Notes: generated by a model from the sequence alone, not told the origin. 64,000 bases of DNA from Rhizobium sp. R711 (GCF_002211365.1 NZ_LOKZ01000003.1:124001-188000), one strand, 5' to 3'; positions 45,248 to 58,414 are shown, numbered from the stretch's first letter. A program made the numbers and translations.

Positions 45248-47329
45248 ATGGCAAAACTGAAGATTGACGGCAACGAGATCGAAGTTCCGGATCATTTCAC
45301 GCTGCTGCAGGCGTGCGAGGAAGCCGGTGCTGAAGTTCCGCGCTTCTGCTTTCACGAGCGCCTTTCGGTTGCCGGCAACTGCCGCATGTGCCTCGTTGAG
45401 GTGAAAGGTGGCCCGCCGAAGCCGCAGGCTTCTTGCGCCATGGGTGTGCGCGACATCCGCGGCGGCCCGAACGGCGAACTTCCGGAGGTCTTCACCAACA
45501 CGCCGATGGTCAAGAAGGCCCGTGAAGGCGTGATGGAGTTCCTGCTGATCAACCATCCGCTGGATTGCCCGATCTGTGACCAGGGGGGCGAATGCGACCT
45601 GCAGGACCAGGCGATGGCCTTCGGCATCGACAGCTCGCGCTATCAGGAAGACAAGCGCGCCGTCGAAGACAAGTATATTGGACCGCTCGTCAAGACGGTC
45701 ATGAACCGCTGCATTCACTGCACGCGCTGCGTTCGCTTTACGACTGAAGTGGCCGGCATTTCCGAACTCGGCCTGATCGGCCGCGGCGAGGATGCCGAAA
45801 TCACCACCTATCTCGAGCAGGCGATGACCTCAGAGCTGCAGGGCAACATAGTTGACCTCTGCCCGGTCGGCGCGCTGACCTCGAAGCCGTTCGCCTTCAC
45901 GGCGCGTCCGTGGGAGTTGAACAAGACCGAAACGATCGACGTCATGGACGCGCTCGGCTCCGCAATCCGTGTCGATACGCGTGGCCGCGAAGTCATGCGC
46001 GTCATGCCGCGCGTCAACGATCAGATCAATGAAGAGTGGATTTCTGACAAGAGCCGCTTCATCTGGGATGGCCTGAAGACGCAGCGTCTCGACCGCCCCT
46101 ACGTCCGCAAGGATGGCCGTCTGCAGGCAGCGACCTGGGGCGAAGCCTTCGGCGCCATCAAGGCTGCCGTTGCCGCAACCAGCGGCGAGAAGATCGGTGC
46201 GGTCGCCGGCGATCTCGCATCCGTCGAAGAAATGTACGCGCTGTCGGAACTCGTGAAGTCGCTCGGTTCCGAGAACCTCGACTGTCGCCAGGATGGGACG
46301 GCACTTGATCCGTCGCTCGGCCGCGCAAGCTACCTCTTCAACCCGACGATTGAAGGCATCGAGCAGGCGGACGCACTGCTGATCATCGGTGCCAACCCGC
46401 GCTTCGAAGCCGCCGTGCTCAACGCTCGCATCCGCAAGCGCTGGCGTCGCGGCAACTTCCCGATCGGCGTGATCGGCGAAGCTGGCGAACTGCGTTATGA
46501 CTATGAATATCTCGGCGCTGGCCCGGACACGCTGAAGGATATCGCCGACGGCAACCATGCGTTCGCGAAGGTTCTGACGGATGCCAAGAAGCCGATGATC
46601 CTCATCGGTCAGGGCGCTCTGTCACGTACCGACGGTGCTGGTGTTCTCGCAACTGCTGCAAAGCTTGCTGGCACGGTCGGCGCAGTCGTCGAAGGCTGGA
46701 ACGGTTTTGCCGTGCTGCACACCGCAGCATCACGCGTTGGCGGTCTTGACCTTGGCTTCGTTCCGGGTGCCAAGGGCGTTAACGCCGCGGAGATGCTGAC
46801 CTCGATGGACGTTCTCTTCCTACTTGGCGCCGACGAACTCGATTTCGGTGCCAAGAAGGCAAAGCTGACGGTCTACATCGGCTCGCACGGCGACAACGGT
46901 GCCCACAATGCCGACGTCATCCTGCCGGCGGCTGCCTATACCGAAAAGTCCGGCACCTGGGTCAACACCGAGGGTCGCGTTCAGATGGGCAATCGCGCCG
47001 GCTTTGCGCCGGGCGACGCCCGCGAAGACTGGGCGATTCTGCGTGCGCTGTCCGACGTGCTTGGCAAGAAACTTGCATTCGATTCACTTAGCGAATTGCG
47101 TGCGAAGCTCTATGCGGCCTTCCCGCATTTCGCAGCGTTCGATGAGATCGCTGAAAGCGACAGCGCCAAAATTGCCGCAGTCGCGAAAAAAGCCGGCAAG
47201 ATGAACAAATCCGGGTTTGCTTCGCCGGTCAAAGACTTCTATTTGACGAACCCGATCGCGCGCGCTTCGGCAGTGATGGCCGAGTGCTCGGCATTGGCCC
47301 GCAACAACTTCAAAGTCGCGGCAGAGTAA
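45248..47329 (+). CDS. nuoG: NADH-quinone oxidoreductase subunit G
   Basis: The 75-kDa subunit with clusters N1b, N4 and N5. The 693-residue protein has the N-terminal ferredoxin-like [2Fe-2S] site (CFHERLSVAGNCRMC, then SCAMG), the His/Cys set HPLDCPICDQGGEC for N5 and CIHCTRCVRF with VDLCPVGAL for N4. A molybdopterin-oxidoreductase-like domain follows, without the extra N7 ligands as far as I can see. ATG 45248 is preferred to GTG 45242; both are in frame. Confidence 0.98.
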   Translation: MAKLKIDGNEIEVPDHFTLLQACEEAGAEVPRFCFHERLSVAGNCRMCLVEVKGGPPKPQASCAMGVRDIRGGPNGELPEVFTNTPMVKKAREGVMEFLLINHPLDCPICDQGGECDLQDQAMAFGIDSSRYQEDKRAVEDKYIGPLVKTVMNRCIHCTRCVRFTTEVAGISELGLIGRGEDAEITTYLEQAMTSELQGNIVDLCPVGALTSKPFAFTARPWELNKTETIDVMDALGSAIRVDTRGREVMRVMPRVNDQINEEWISDKSRFIWDGLKTQRLDRPYVRKDGRLQAATWGEAFGAIKAAVAATSGEKIGAVAGDLASVEEMYALSELVKSLGSENLDCRQDGTALDPSLGRASYLFNPTIEGIEQADALLIIGANPRFEAAVLNARIRKRWRRGNFPIGVIGEAGELRYDYEYLGAGPDTLKDIADGNHAFAKVLTDAKKPMILIGQGALSRTDGAGVLATAAKLAGTVGAVVEGWNGFAVLHTAASRVGGLDLGFVPGAKGVNAAEMLTSMDVLFLLGADELDFGAKKAKLTVYIGSHGDNGAHNADVILPAAAYTEKSGTWVNTEGRVQMGNRAGFAPGDAREDWAILRALSDVLGKKLAFDSLSELRAKLYAAFPHFAAFDEIAESDSAKIAAVAKKAGKMNKSGFASPVKDFYLTNPIARASAVMAECSALARNNFKVAAE

Positions 47330-47341
47330 GGGCAGGGGACT

Positions 47342-48385
47342 ATGGAATCGTTTGTTTCAACTTATGTCTTGCCCGGCCTCCTGATGGTCGGTCAGTCGCT
47401 TCTTCTCCTGGTCTGCCTGCTCGTCTTTATCGCCTACATCCTGTTGGCCGACCGTAAGATCTGGGCAGCCGTACAGCTCCGCCGCGGTCCGAATGTGGTG
47501 GGTCCGTGGGGCCTTTTCCAGTCCTTCGCCGATCTTTTGAAGTTCGTCTTCAAGGAGCCGGTTATCCCCGCTGGTGCCAACAAGGCAGTCTTCTTGCTCG
47601 CGCCTCTCGTCACCGTGCTTCTGGCACTGTCGACCTGGGCGGTCGTGCCGCTGGCGGATGGCTGGGTCATCGCCAACATCAATGTCGGCATCCTCTACAT
47701 CTTCGCGATCTCGTCGCTTGAAGTGTACGGCATCATTATGGGCGGTTGGGCTTCGAACTCGAAGTACCCCTTCCTTGGTGCATTGCGCTCCGCTGCACAG
47801 ATGGTGTCCTACGAAGTCTCGATCGGCTTCGTCATCGTCACCGTTTTGCTCTGCGTTGGCTCGCTGAACCTGACGGACATCGTCCATGCCCAGCAGGCTG
47901 GTCTCGGCACGCGCCTTGGTCTGCCGTCATCGTTCCTCGACTGGCACTGGCTGGCGCTGTTCCCGATGTTCATCATCTTCTTTATTTCGGCGCTGGCTGA
48001 AACGAACCGCCCGCCTTTCGATCTTCCTGAAGCCGAATCGGAACTCGTCGCCGGCTTCATGGTCGAATACGGCTCCTCGCTCTACATGATGTTCATGCTC
48101 GGCGAATATGCGGCCATCGTTCTGATGTGCTCGCTGACGACGATCCTGTTCCTCGGAGGCTGGCTGCCGCCCGTCGACGTATGGCTCCTGAACTGGGTTC
48201 CGGGTGTTATCTGGTTCACGCTGAAGTCGTGCCTGGTGTTCTTTATGTTCGCGATGGTCAAGGCGTTCGTCCCGCGCTATCGCTACGACCAGCTGATGCG
48301 CCTCGGCTGGAAGGTTTTCCTTCCGCTGTCGCTCGCCATGGTCGTTATCGTCGCATTCGTGCTGAAGCTGACGGGTTGGGCATGA
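47342..48385 (+). CDS. nuoH: NADH-quinone oxidoreductase subunit H
   Basis: Membrane-arm subunit (ND1 homologue) that completes the quinone site. The 347-residue protein has about eight transmembrane helices and the motifs [40 protein letters not shown] and [20 protein letters not shown]. It starts 12 bases after nuoG. Confidence 0.98.
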   Translation: MESFVSTYVLPGLLMVGQSLLLLVCLLVFIAYILLADRKIWAAVQLRRGPNVVGPWGLFQSFADLLKFVFKEPVIPAGANKAVFLLAPLVTVLLALSTWAVVPLADGWVIANINVGILYIFAISSLEVYGIIMGGWASNSKYPFLGALRSAAQMVSYEVSIGFVIVTVLLCVGSLNLTDIVHAQQAGLGTRLGLPSSFLDWHWLALFPMFIIFFISALAETNRPPFDLPEAESELVAGFMVEYGSSLYMMFMLGEYAAIVLMCSLTTILFLGGWLPPVDVWLLNWVPGVIWFTLKSCLVFFMFAMVKAFVPRYRYDQLMRLGWKVFLPLSLAMVVIVAFVLKLTGWA

Positions 48386-48425
48386 TCATGCCGGCCCTCG
48401 TTTCAAGCAATATTGGAGGTTGAAG

Positions 48426-48917
48426 ATGGCAGGCTTGTCCAACGCGGTCAGCTCGCTGTTCCTGAAGGAATTCGTCGGTGCGTTCTGGCTGACCTTCCGG
48501 TACTTTTTTAAGCAGAAGGCAACGGTCAACTACCCGTTCGAAAAGGGACCGGTCAGCCCGCGCTTCCGCGGCGAACACGCGCTGCGTCGTTATCCCAACG
48601 GCGAAGAGCGCTGCATTGCCTGCAAGCTGTGTGAGGCGATCTGTCCTGCACAGGCGATCACCATCGAAGCCGGTCCCCGCCGCAACGATGGCACGCGCCG
48701 CACGGTTCGTTATGACATCGACATGGTCAAGTGCATCTACTGTGGCTTCTGCCAGGAAGCGTGCCCGGTCGATGCGATCGTCGAAGGCCCGAATTTCGAA
48801 TTTGCGACGGAAACACGCGAAGAGCTCTACTTCGACAAGCAGAAGCTCCTCGACAACGGCGACCGGTGGGAGCGTGAAATCGCGCGCAACATCGCGCTGG
48901 ATGCTCCGTACCGTTGA
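48426..48917 (+). CDS. nuoI: NADH-quinone oxidoreductase subunit I
   Basis: The 23-kDa subunit with two [4Fe-4S] clusters (N6a and N6b). The 163-residue protein shows both ferredoxin motifs, [12 protein letters not shown] and [12 protein letters not shown], preceded by [21 protein letters not shown] in part. GGAGG lies six bases before the ATG at 48426. Confidence 0.98.
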   Translation: MAGLSNAVSSLFLKEFVGAFWLTFRYFFKQKATVNYPFEKGPVSPRFRGEHALRRYPNGEERCIACKLCEAICPAQAITIEAGPRRNDGTRRTVRYDIDMVKCIYCGFCQEACPVDAIVEGPNFEFATETREELYFDKQKLLDNGDRWEREIARNIALDAPYR

Positions 48918-49058
48918 TCGAAATTGAAATGCCGGAGTGTCGCCGCTCGCGCGGCTTCCGGTCAACATGCACCGGAGTTTTGCCGGAGAGTTCCGCGCGA
49001 AGCTTCATCGGGCAGGGAAACTCCCGGCTGCCCGGGGGAAGATGAAAAAGGCACCAAC

Positions 49059-49673
49059 ATGGGTCTGCAGGCTCTATTTTTCTATCTTTTCGCCTTTGTC
49101 GCGGTAGCGTCGGCGTTCATGGTCATCTGGTCGAAGAATCCGGTTCATTCGGTTCTCTTCCTGATCCTGGTTTTCTTCAACGCGGCTGGCCTCTTCCTGC
49201 TGCTGGGCGCCGAATTCCTGGCGATGATCCTGCTCGTCGTTTACGTCGGTGCCGTGGCCGTTCTCTTCCTCTTCGTGGTTATGATGCTCGACATCGACTT
49301 TACGGAGTTGCGCGCGGGCGTTCTCGAATACGCGCCGATCGGTGCGGTCATCGGGTTGATCCTTGCGGCTGAGCTGATCGTTGTCGGCGGTGGCAGCGTG
49401 ATCTCGCCGGAGATCGCCAAAACGGTCACGATGCCGATCCCGCCGCTGTCTGAGCGCACGAATACCGCCGCTCTCGGCGATGTGCTCTATACGAATTACG
49501 TCTACTTCTTCCAGATCGCTGGTCTGGTGCTGCTCGTCGCGATGATCGGTGCGATCGTGCTGACGCTCAAGCATCGCCAGAACATCAAGCGGCAGAATAT
49601 CGCCCGACAGGTTGCCCGCAGCCCTGAGACCGCCGTCGAAGTGGTCAAGGTCAAGCCGGGTCAGGGCGTTTGA
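49059..49673 (+). CDS. nuoJ: NADH-quinone oxidoreductase subunit J
   Basis: Membrane-arm subunit (ND6 homologue). The 204-residue protein has five transmembrane segments and SKNPVHSVLFLILVFFNAAG and MILLVVYVGAVAVLFLFVVM, which includes the pi-bulge helix TM3. The open frame begins further upstream, but the start at 49059 gives the normal N-terminus. A 141-base spacer with no gene separates it from nuoI. Confidence 0.97.
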   Translation: MGLQALFFYLFAFVAVASAFMVIWSKNPVHSVLFLILVFFNAAGLFLLLGAEFLAMILLVVYVGAVAVLFLFVVMMLDIDFTELRAGVLEYAPIGAVIGLILAAELIVVGGGSVISPEIAKTVTMPIPPLSERTNTAALGDVLYTNYVYFFQIAGLVLLVAMIGAIVLTLKHRQNIKRQNIARQVARSPETAVEVVKVKPGQGV

Positions 49674-49702
49674 GGCAGGCGCGAGCTTAAGGAACAAATA
49701 CA

Positions 49703-50011
49703 ATGGTCATCGGACTTTCCCATTACCTGACGGTCAGCGCCATCCTCTTCACGCTCGGCGTCTTCGGTATCTTCCTGAACCGGAAGAACATCATCGTTAT
49801 CCTGATGTCGATCGAGCTCATTCTGCTTGCGGTCAATATCAACATGGTCGCCTTCTCGTCGTTCCTCAACGACATCGTCGGCCAGGTTTTCGCATTGTTT
49901 ATTCTGACCGTCGCTGCGGCTGAAGCGGCTATCGGTCTTGCAATTCTCGTCGTCTTCTACCGCAACCGCGGCTCGATCGGCGTCGAAGACGTCAATATGA
50001 TGAAGGGCTGA
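49703..50011 (+). CDS. nuoK: NADH-quinone oxidoreductase subunit K
   Basis: Membrane-arm subunit (ND4L homologue) of 102 residues with three transmembrane helices. Conserved glutamates lie in the second and third helices ([14 protein letters not shown] and [14 protein letters not shown]), part of the proton pathway. GGAAC lies upstream of the ATG. Confidence 0.98.
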   Translation: MVIGLSHYLTVSAILFTLGVFGIFLNRKNIIVILMSIELILLAVNINMVAFSSFLNDIVGQVFALFILTVAAAEAAIGLAILVVFYRNRGSIGVEDVNMMKG

Positions 50012-50018
50012 TAAGGCT

Positions 50019-52018
<2,000 letters not shown>

Positions 52019-52019
<1 letters not shown>

Positions 52020-53530
52020 TGACCGATTGGCCCATTCTTTCAACGGTCACCTTCCTGCCGCTCGTCGGCGTGGTGCTCCTGCTGCTGATGAATGAAAATG
52101 GTCCGAGTGGCCGCCGCAACGTGCTCAACATCTCGTTGATCACGACGATCGTGACGTTTGTCCTTTCGCTCTTTCTCTGGATCGGTTTCGACAATGCGAA
52201 CCCGGGCTTCCAGATGATCGAGAAGCATGGCTGGCTCGGCACCGGCATCAGCTATCACCTCGGCATTGACGGGATCTCGATGCTCTTCGTGATCCTGACG
52301 ACCTTCCTCATGCCGTTCTGCGTACTGGCGAGCTGGCTCTCGATCGAAAAGCGCCTCAAGGACTACATGATTGCCTTCCTGATCCTGGAAGTGATGATGG
52401 TCGGCGTCTTCGTTTCGCTCGATATCGTTCTCTTCTACGTGTTCTTCGAAGCCGGCCTCATTCCGATGTTCCTCATCATCGGCGTTTGGGGCGGCAAGGA
52501 TCGCGTCTACGCCAGCTACAAGTTCTTCCTCTACACGCTGCTCGGCTCCGTTCTGATGCTGCTCGCCATCATGGCGATGTACTGGCAGGCCGGCACGACG
52601 GATATCCCGGCGCTGCTCGCCTATAAGTTCCCGCCGCAGATGCAGACCTGGCTCTGGCTTGCCTTCTTCGCATCCTTCGCAGTCAAGATGCCGATGTGGC
52701 CTGTTCACACGTGGCTTCCCGATGCACACGTTCAAGCGCCGACCGCGGGCTCGGTCATCCTGGCAGGCGTGCTTCTGAAGCTCGGCGGCTATGGCCTGAT
52801 CCGCTTCTCGCTCGGCATGTTCCCGGTTGCCTCCGAGTTCTTCGCGCCGCTCGTCTTCGCATTGTCGGTCATTGCCATCATCTACACCTCGCTGGTGGCG
52901 CTGATGCAGGACGACATGAAGAAGCTGATCGCCTATTCGTCGGTCGCCCACATGGGTTACGTGACAATGGGTATCTTTGCGGCCAACGCGCAGGGTCTGC
53001 AGGGCTCGATCTTCCAGATGCTATCGCACGGCATCGTCTCCGGCGCTCTCTTCCTTTGCGTCGGTGTGATCTACGACCGGACCCATACCCGCGAGATTGC
53101 GGCCTATGGCGGCCTGGTCAACAACATGCCAAAATACGCCGTCGCGATGATGGTCTTCACGATGGCGAACGTCGGCCTGCCGGGCACCTCGGGCTTCATC
53201 GGCGAATTCCTGACCCTGATTGGCGTCTTCCGCGTCAACACCTGGGTCGCACTCTTCGCCGCGACCGGCGTTATCCTCTCCGCCGCCTATGCACTCTGGC
53301 TCTATCGCCGGGTGATCTTCGGCGCGCTGGAAAAGGAAAGGCTGAAGGCGCTGCTCGACCTTTCTCCGCGTGAACAGTTGATACTTTATCCGCTGATCGC
53401 ACTGACCATCTTCTTCGGCGTCTATCCGGCTCCGGTCTTCGATGTGACCGCTGCTTCGGTTGACCAGCTGATCCATAGCTATACGGCCGCAGTCCAGGCA
53501 GCGCAGGACGTTGCGCTGTCGATGAAATGA
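52019..53530 (+). CDS. nuoM: NADH-quinone oxidoreductase subunit M
   Basis: Antiporter-like subunit (ND4 homologue) of 503 residues with about 14 transmembrane helices. Seen: [20 protein letters not shown] with the key glutamate, [20 protein letters not shown], and [20 protein letters not shown]. Translationally coupled to nuoL (shared A in TGATG). Confidence 0.98.
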
Positions 53531-53548
53531 TGACGGGACTTTTGGGAC

Positions 53549-54994
53549 ATGACCTCTGAAACTATTCTCGCAAGCCTGCATCTTTCCATTCCGGAGTTGA
53601 TCCTCGCTGTCGGCGCCCTGGCGTTGCTAATGATCGGCGTCTTCTCGGGAGAGCGTTCGGGCCGTATGGTCAGCGTTCTCGCGATGATCGTGCTGGCTGC
53701 TGCCGCGCTCTGGCTGATTTTCGTTCCCAGCGAAGGCGTTGCCTATGGCGGCGTCTTCCTGTCGGACGGCTTCGGTCGCTTCATGAAGATCACGGCATTG
53801 GTTGGATCGATCTCGGCGCTCTTCATGTCGCTCGGCCTCGCCAAGGAAAACCAGCTCGATAAGTTCGAGTTTCCGGTACTGCTCGTGCTCTGCACGCTCG
53901 GTATTCTGCTGATGATTTCGGCCAACGATCTCATCTCGCTCTACCTCGGTCTTGAACTGCAATCGCTCGCGATCTACGTCGTTGCTGCGATCAATCGCGA
54001 GAGCGTCAAGTCCACGGAAGCCGGCCTGAAGTACTTCGTGCTCGGCGCGCTTTCCTCGGGCATGCTGCTGTACGGCATGTCGCTGGTTTATGGCTTCACC
54101 GGTCACACGCAGTTCGCTGATATCGCCCAGGCTCTGACCGTCGACGGTGCCCGCTCGCTTGGCCTCGTCTTCGGCCTCGTGTTCATCCTCGCCGGCATCG
54201 CCTTCAAGATTTCCGCAGTTCCGTTCCACATGTGGACGCCGGACGTTTATGAAGGTGCGCCGACCCCGGTCACGGCTTTCCTTGCCAGTGCCCCGAAAGT
54301 TGCCGCGATGGCGATGATGACCCGCATTGTGATCACCGCCTTCCAGCCGGTCCTGGCGGATTGGCAGCAGGTCGTGGTGTTCATTTCGATCGCTTCCATG
54401 CTGCTTGGTTCCTTTGCCGCAATCGGTCAGAAGAACATCAAGCGACTGATGGCCTATTCGTCGATCGGTCACATGGGCTACGCATTGGTTGGCCTTGCCG
54501 CGGGCAACCAGACCGGCGTTTCCGGCGTCATGCTCTACATGGTCATCTACATGGTGATGACGCTCGGCAGCTTCGCGATCATCATGTCGATGCGCCGCAA
54601 GGACGGGACGGTTGTCGAGGAGGTCAATGACTTGGCTGGCCTGTCGACCACCAATCCGTTCATGGCAACGGTGCTGACCATCCTCATGTTCTCGCTGGCC
54701 GGTATTCCTCCGCTCGCAGGCTTCTTCGCCAAGTACTTCGTGTTTGTCGCTGCAATCGAGGCCAAGCTCTATGCGCTTGCCATCATCGGCGTTCTGGCAT
54801 CGGTCGTCGGCGCTTACTATTACCTGCGCGTCATCAAGCTGATGTGGTTTGATGAAGCCACGGGCGAGTTCGCTCGCGTCTCGGCGTCTCTTCGTCTTGT
54901 CTTTGGCCTGTCCGGCCTCTTCGTTCTCGCCTATGTCTTCATCGGCGGTCCGATCGGCGGTGCGGCCGAGCTTGCTGCTGCGACGCTCTTTTGA
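53549..54994 (+). CDS. nuoN: NADH-quinone oxidoreductase subunit N
   Basis: Antiporter-like subunit (ND2 homologue) of 481 residues with about 14 transmembrane helices: [40 protein letters not shown], and [20 protein letters not shown]. Last of the nuo subunits. Its stop overlaps the birA start by one base. Confidence 0.98.
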   Translation: MTSETILASLHLSIPELILAVGALALLMIGVFSGERSGRMVSVLAMIVLAAAALWLIFVPSEGVAYGGVFLSDGFGRFMKITALVGSISALFMSLGLAKENQLDKFEFPVLLVLCTLGILLMISANDLISLYLGLELQSLAIYVVAAINRESVKSTEAGLKYFVLGALSSGMLLYGMSLVYGFTGHTQFADIAQALTVDGARSLGLVFGLVFILAGIAFKISAVPFHMWTPDVYEGAPTPVTAFLASAPKVAAMAMMTRIVITAFQPVLADWQQVVVFISIASMLLGSFAAIGQKNIKRLMAYSSIGHMGYALVGLAAGNQTGVSGVMLYMVIYMVMTLGSFAIIMSMRRKDGTVVEEVNDLAGLSTTNPFMATVLTILMFSLAGIPPLAGFFAKYFVFVAAIEAKLYALAIIGVLASVVGAYYYLRVIKLMWFDEATGEFARVSASLRLVFGLSGLFVLAYVFIGGPIGGAAELAAATLF

Positions 54995-55758
54995 TGAACT
55001 CTGAGGCACGGCGCCGGATATCGCTCGACGATTTCAGGCACGAGGCTCTGTCGGAGACATCGTCCACGAACAGCGAATGCCTTGCCCGTGCGCGGGCAGG
55101 GGACCGCGGTCTCCTTTGGATCACGGCGGAAAAGCAGACCGGCGGCCGCGGTCGCCGGGGACGGCCCTGGGTTTCGGAGCGGGGCAATCTCTACGCCTCG
55201 CTTCTTCTCGTCGATCCGGCTCCCATGGAGCGCCTCGGCTCGCTGCCGCTGGCAATCGCCGTCGCAGTGCATCAGGCTGTTCGCCATGTGCTGCCGCATA
55301 CGGCCGAACCGCTGGAAGTGAAGTGGCCGAACGATATCCTGATCGGACGAAAGAAGACTTGTGGCATTCTCGTCGAGGGCGAAACCCTTCCGGACGGACG
55401 CCATGCGCTCGTCATTGGCATCGGTATCAACGTCGCATTCATGCCCGACAACCCGCTCTATCCGGTGACCTGCCTGCGCGAGCAAGGGAGCTCCGCTTCC
55501 CCTGAAGAGGTTTTCGCCCATCTCTTTGCGTCGATGGCGGAGGTCTTGGAGGCATGGGACCGCGGCCGTGGCGTGCGCGAAATCACCGAACGCTGGCGCC
55601 GAGTTGCCTGCGGCATTGGCGAAAAGATAACTGTGAACCTGCCGGACCGGTCGATTTCCGGCCACTTCGCCGGAATTGATGATAATGGCCTGTTGATGCT
55701 CGATACCGGCGCAGGCAGGATGATGACGATTGCCGCCGGCGATGTCTTCTTTGGTTGA
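54994..55758 (+). CDS. birA: Biotin--[acetyl-CoA-carboxylase] ligase, monofunctional
   Basis: Attaches biotin to the biotin carboxyl carrier protein. The 254-residue enzyme has the biotinyl-5'-AMP loop GGRGRRGRPW, the catalytic lysine in VKWPNDILIG and the small C-terminal SH3-like domain. It lacks the N-terminal winged helix of E. coli BirA, so it should not repress biotin genes itself. ATG 54994 overlaps the nuoN stop (TGATG), which couples it to the complex I operon; a TTG at 54991 is less likely. Confidence 0.95.
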   Translation: MNSEARRRISLDDFRHEALSETSSTNSECLARARAGDRGLLWITAEKQTGGRGRRGRPWVSERGNLYASLLLVDPAPMERLGSLPLAIAVAVHQAVRHVLPHTAEPLEVKWPNDILIGRKKTCGILVEGETLPDGRHALVIGIGINVAFMPDNPLYPVTCLREQGSSASPEEVFAHLFASMAEVLEAWDRGRGVREITERWRRVACGIGEKITVNLPDRSISGHFAGIDDNGLLMLDTGAGRMMTIAAGDVFFG

Positions 55759-55775
55759 TTGGAAATAAGAATAAT

Positions 55776-57446
55776 ATGGCGAAGCAGGACGAACTGGTAT
55801 TTCTGCCGTTGGGCGGCGTTGGCGAGATCGGAATGAATCTCGCCCTTTACGGCTACGGCCCGCCGGATCATCGCCAGTGGATCATGGTCGACTGCGGCGT
55901 CACCTTTCCTGGACCTGACTTGCCGGGTGTCGATCTTGTGTTGCCCGACATTCGATATCTCGCCAGCGAGCGCAAGAGCCTGAAGGCGATCTTCATCACC
56001 CACGCGCATGAGGACCACTATGGCGCGCTCGCCGATCTATGGCCAGGCCTCAACGTTCCAGTCTATGCCTCGGCCTTTACAGCAGGGCTTCTCGAGGCGA
56101 AGCGCAATTTTGAAAAGTCGGCCATCGGCGAGATCCCGGTGACGCTGTTCACGGCGGGCAACACCGTCAATGCGGGCCCTTTCAGCGTCGAGGGCGTGGC
56201 CGTCAACCATTCCATCCCCGAACCGATGTCGCTGGTGATCCGCACGCCCCTCGGCAATGTGATCCATACCGGCGACTGGAAGATCGATCATGAACCGTCG
56301 CTCGGTCCGTTGACAGACGAGACCCGTTTCCGCCAGCTCGGCGACGAAGGCGTTCTGGCGTTGATGTGCGATTCCACGAACGCTCTTCGGGATGGCGTAT
56401 CGCCGTCGGAGAAGGACGTCTCCGAGAGCTTGCGCAAGATCATCGAGAATGCCGAAGGCCGTGTTGCGGTGACGACGTTCTCATCGAATGTCGGCCGTAT
56501 TCGCACGGTAGCCGAGGCGGCCGAGGCTGAAGGCCGCGAAGTCCTTTTGCTTGGCAGTTCGCTCAAGCGCGTTGTCGACGTGTCTCGCGATATTGGTCTG
56601 ATGGAAGGCATCAAGCCGTTTATTTCCGAGGAGGAGTACGGCTACATCCCGCGCGACAAGGTGGTGGTCATCCTGACCGGCAGCCAGGGTGAGCCACGCG
56701 CTGCCCTTGCCAAACTTTCGCGCGACGAGATGCGAAACGTGGCGCTTGCATCAGGCGACATCGTCGTATTTTCTTCCCGCGCCATTCCGGGCAACGAGAA
56801 GGCGATCCAGGATATCAAGAACGGCCTGATCGAGCAGGGCGTCCATGTCATCACCGACAACGAGGCCCTAGTTCACGTTTCCGGACATCCGCGCCGCAAC
56901 GAGTTGCAGAAGATGTACGAGCTGACACGGCCGAAGATTGTCGTGCCGGTACACGGCGAGGCGACGCACCTGACGGCACACAAGGAACTCGCGGAGCAGT
57001 CTGGCATCTCGATCGTGCCGCGCGTGCGCAACGGCGACATTCTTCGTCTGGCGCCGGGACCAGTCGAGGTGATCGACGAGGCACCGCATGGCCGCATCTA
57101 CAAGGACGGTTCGCTGATCGGCGATTTCGACGAGATGGGCATCGGCGAGCGCAAGAAGCTTTCCTATGTCGGCCATGTTGCCGTCAACGTCGTGATCGAC
57201 AGCCGCTACGATATCGTTGGAGATCCGGACCTTGTTGCGATAGGTCTGCCTGTCTACGACGACGAGGGCGACGAGATGGAAGATACGCTCTACGATGCTG
57301 CTGTTGGCGCCATCGAAAGCATACCGCGGGCACGCCGGAAGGATCTCGACCTGCTGCAGGAGTCGGTTCGCCGTGCCATCCGTGCAGCAGCAAACCAGAC
57401 CTGGGGCAAGAAGCCCGTGGTCACGGTGTTTGTTACGAAGGTGTAA
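55776..57446 (+). CDS. rnj: Ribonuclease J
   Basis: Metallo-beta-lactamase/beta-CASP ribonuclease with 5'-3' exonuclease and endonuclease activity in mRNA decay and rRNA maturation. The 556-residue protein has the zinc motif HAHEDH (H76, H78, D80, H81) in full context THAHEDHYGAL, HTGDWK, and the beta-CASP motifs including HVSGHPRRNE. The C-terminal domain is present. The start at 55776 gives the usual MAKQDELVFLPLGGVGEIG N-terminus; the frame extends seven codons further, overlapping birA. Confidence 0.96.
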   Translation: MAKQDELVFLPLGGVGEIGMNLALYGYGPPDHRQWIMVDCGVTFPGPDLPGVDLVLPDIRYLASERKSLKAIFITHAHEDHYGALADLWPGLNVPVYASAFTAGLLEAKRNFEKSAIGEIPVTLFTAGNTVNAGPFSVEGVAVNHSIPEPMSLVIRTPLGNVIHTGDWKIDHEPSLGPLTDETRFRQLGDEGVLALMCDSTNALRDGVSPSEKDVSESLRKIIENAEGRVAVTTFSSNVGRIRTVAEAAEAEGREVLLLGSSLKRVVDVSRDIGLMEGIKPFISEEEYGYIPRDKVVVILTGSQGEPRAALAKLSRDEMRNVALASGDIVVFSSRAIPGNEKAIQDIKNGLIEQGVHVITDNEALVHVSGHPRRNELQKMYELTRPKIVVPVHGEATHLTAHKELAEQSGISIVPRVRNGDILRLAPGPVEVIDEAPHGRIYKDGSLIGDFDEMGIGERKKLSYVGHVAVNVVIDSRYDIVGDPDLVAIGLPVYDDEGDEMEDTLYDAAVGAIESIPRARRKDLDLLQESVRRAIRAAANQTWGKKPVVTVFVTKV

Positions 57447-57449
57447 CGC

Positions 57450-57854
57450 ATGCTCGGCCGGGTCAATCACGTTGCTATCGCTGTTCCCGATCTCGCGGCC
57501 GCAACCGCGGCATATCGGGACACACTTGGCGGATCCGTCTCGGCCCCGCAGGCTCTGCCGGAGCACGGCGTCACTGTTGTCTTCGTGGAACTGCCGAATA
57601 CCAAAATTGAGCTTCTGCAGCCGTTGGGGGCGGACTCGCCGATTGCGGCTTTCCTGGATAAGAACCCGTCCGGCGGAATGCATCACATCTGCTACGAAGT
57701 CGGCGATATTCTCGCTGCTCGCGATCAGCTGATGCAGGCAGGCGCAAGAGTACTTGGCAATGGTCAGCCGAAGATTGGCGCGCACGGCAAGCCGGTGCTG
57801 TTCCTGCATCCGAAGGACTTTTTCGGCACTCTGATCGAACTGGAGCAGGTTTGA
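57450..57854 (+). CDS. mce: Methylmalonyl-CoA epimerase
   Basis: Interconverts (R)- and (S)-methylmalonyl-CoA in propionate, odd-chain acid and branched amino acid breakdown. The 134-residue protein is a vicinal-oxygen-chelate fold: metal ligands in GRVNHVAIAVPDL (His), VELPNTKIELLQP (Glu), MHHICYEVGDI (His) and GTLIELEQV (Glu). It starts four bases after rnj, so it is in the same operon although functionally unrelated. Confidence 0.95.
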   Translation: MLGRVNHVAIAVPDLAAATAAYRDTLGGSVSAPQALPEHGVTVVFVELPNTKIELLQPLGADSPIAAFLDKNPSGGMHHICYEVGDILAARDQLMQAGARVLGNGQPKIGAHGKPVLFLHPKDFFGTLIELEQV

Positions 57855-57988
57855 ACAAGCCTGCGGCAGAGTGACACAAATCCGGTAAATGTCGGGAAGT
57901 GGTTCAAACCTGCTTTGTGTCGACCGACATTTCGGCCTATAAGCGCGACAATTGCGATAGTCGCAATGAGCTTAGCGGGACCATTTCG

Positions 57989-58270
57989 ATGCTGCAGATA
58001 TTTCTACAGGGCTTCGCCGTCTACTTTATCGTGTGGTGGATTACCCTCTTTGGCGTCCTCCCGATCGGCCTGCGCACGCAAGCGGAAGACAACGATATCG
58101 TATTGGGAACTGTTCACAGCGCGCCGACCCGATTCCGGCCGGTATTTGTCTTCTCGATGACGACGCTCATCTCCGCCGTCATCTATGCGTTGTGGTATAT
58201 TGCTTCGAACTACTTCGGGTGGGGCTTCGACGCCCTGCCGCAGATCGGCCCTTCATTCTCAAACGTGTAA
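57989..58270 (+). CDS. DUF1467 family membrane protein
   Basis: A 93-residue protein with two transmembrane segments (about 5-24 and 55-78) and the DUF1467 hallmark YFIVWWITLFGVLPIGLRTQ. The function is unknown. In Rhizobiales it is regularly found after mce. The start at 57989 is the family start; the frame is open 90 bases further upstream. Confidence 0.88.
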   Translation: MLQIFLQGFAVYFIVWWITLFGVLPIGLRTQAEDNDIVLGTVHSAPTRFRPVFVFSMTTLISAVIYALWYIASNYFGWGFDALPQIGPSFSNV

Positions 58271-58272
58271 GA

Positions 58273-58299
58273 GCGTTTGCCCAGTTTTTGGGCGAACGC
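58273..58299 (+). terminator. Hairpin after the nuo-DUF1467 operon
   Basis: A 10-bp stem with one wobble pair directly after the DUF1467 stop. It lacks a T-run, so it may stop transcription only partly or protect the 3' end. Confidence 0.45.
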
Positions 58300-58414
58300 G
58301 GATTCTAGCTGTCACACGCGTGTCATGAAGTTGCGGCAAGGAGATGCCGCGACGGAATGAGGCCTTACGCTACGGTAGCGAATCTGCTGGAAAGCGGAAT
58401 ATGGCGGAAAAGAG

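Noticed and set aside
53627..55009. A 460-codon minus-strand frame opposite nuoN
   Set aside because: Highly charged, low-complexity translation typical of the antisense of a membrane protein gene; no start signal.
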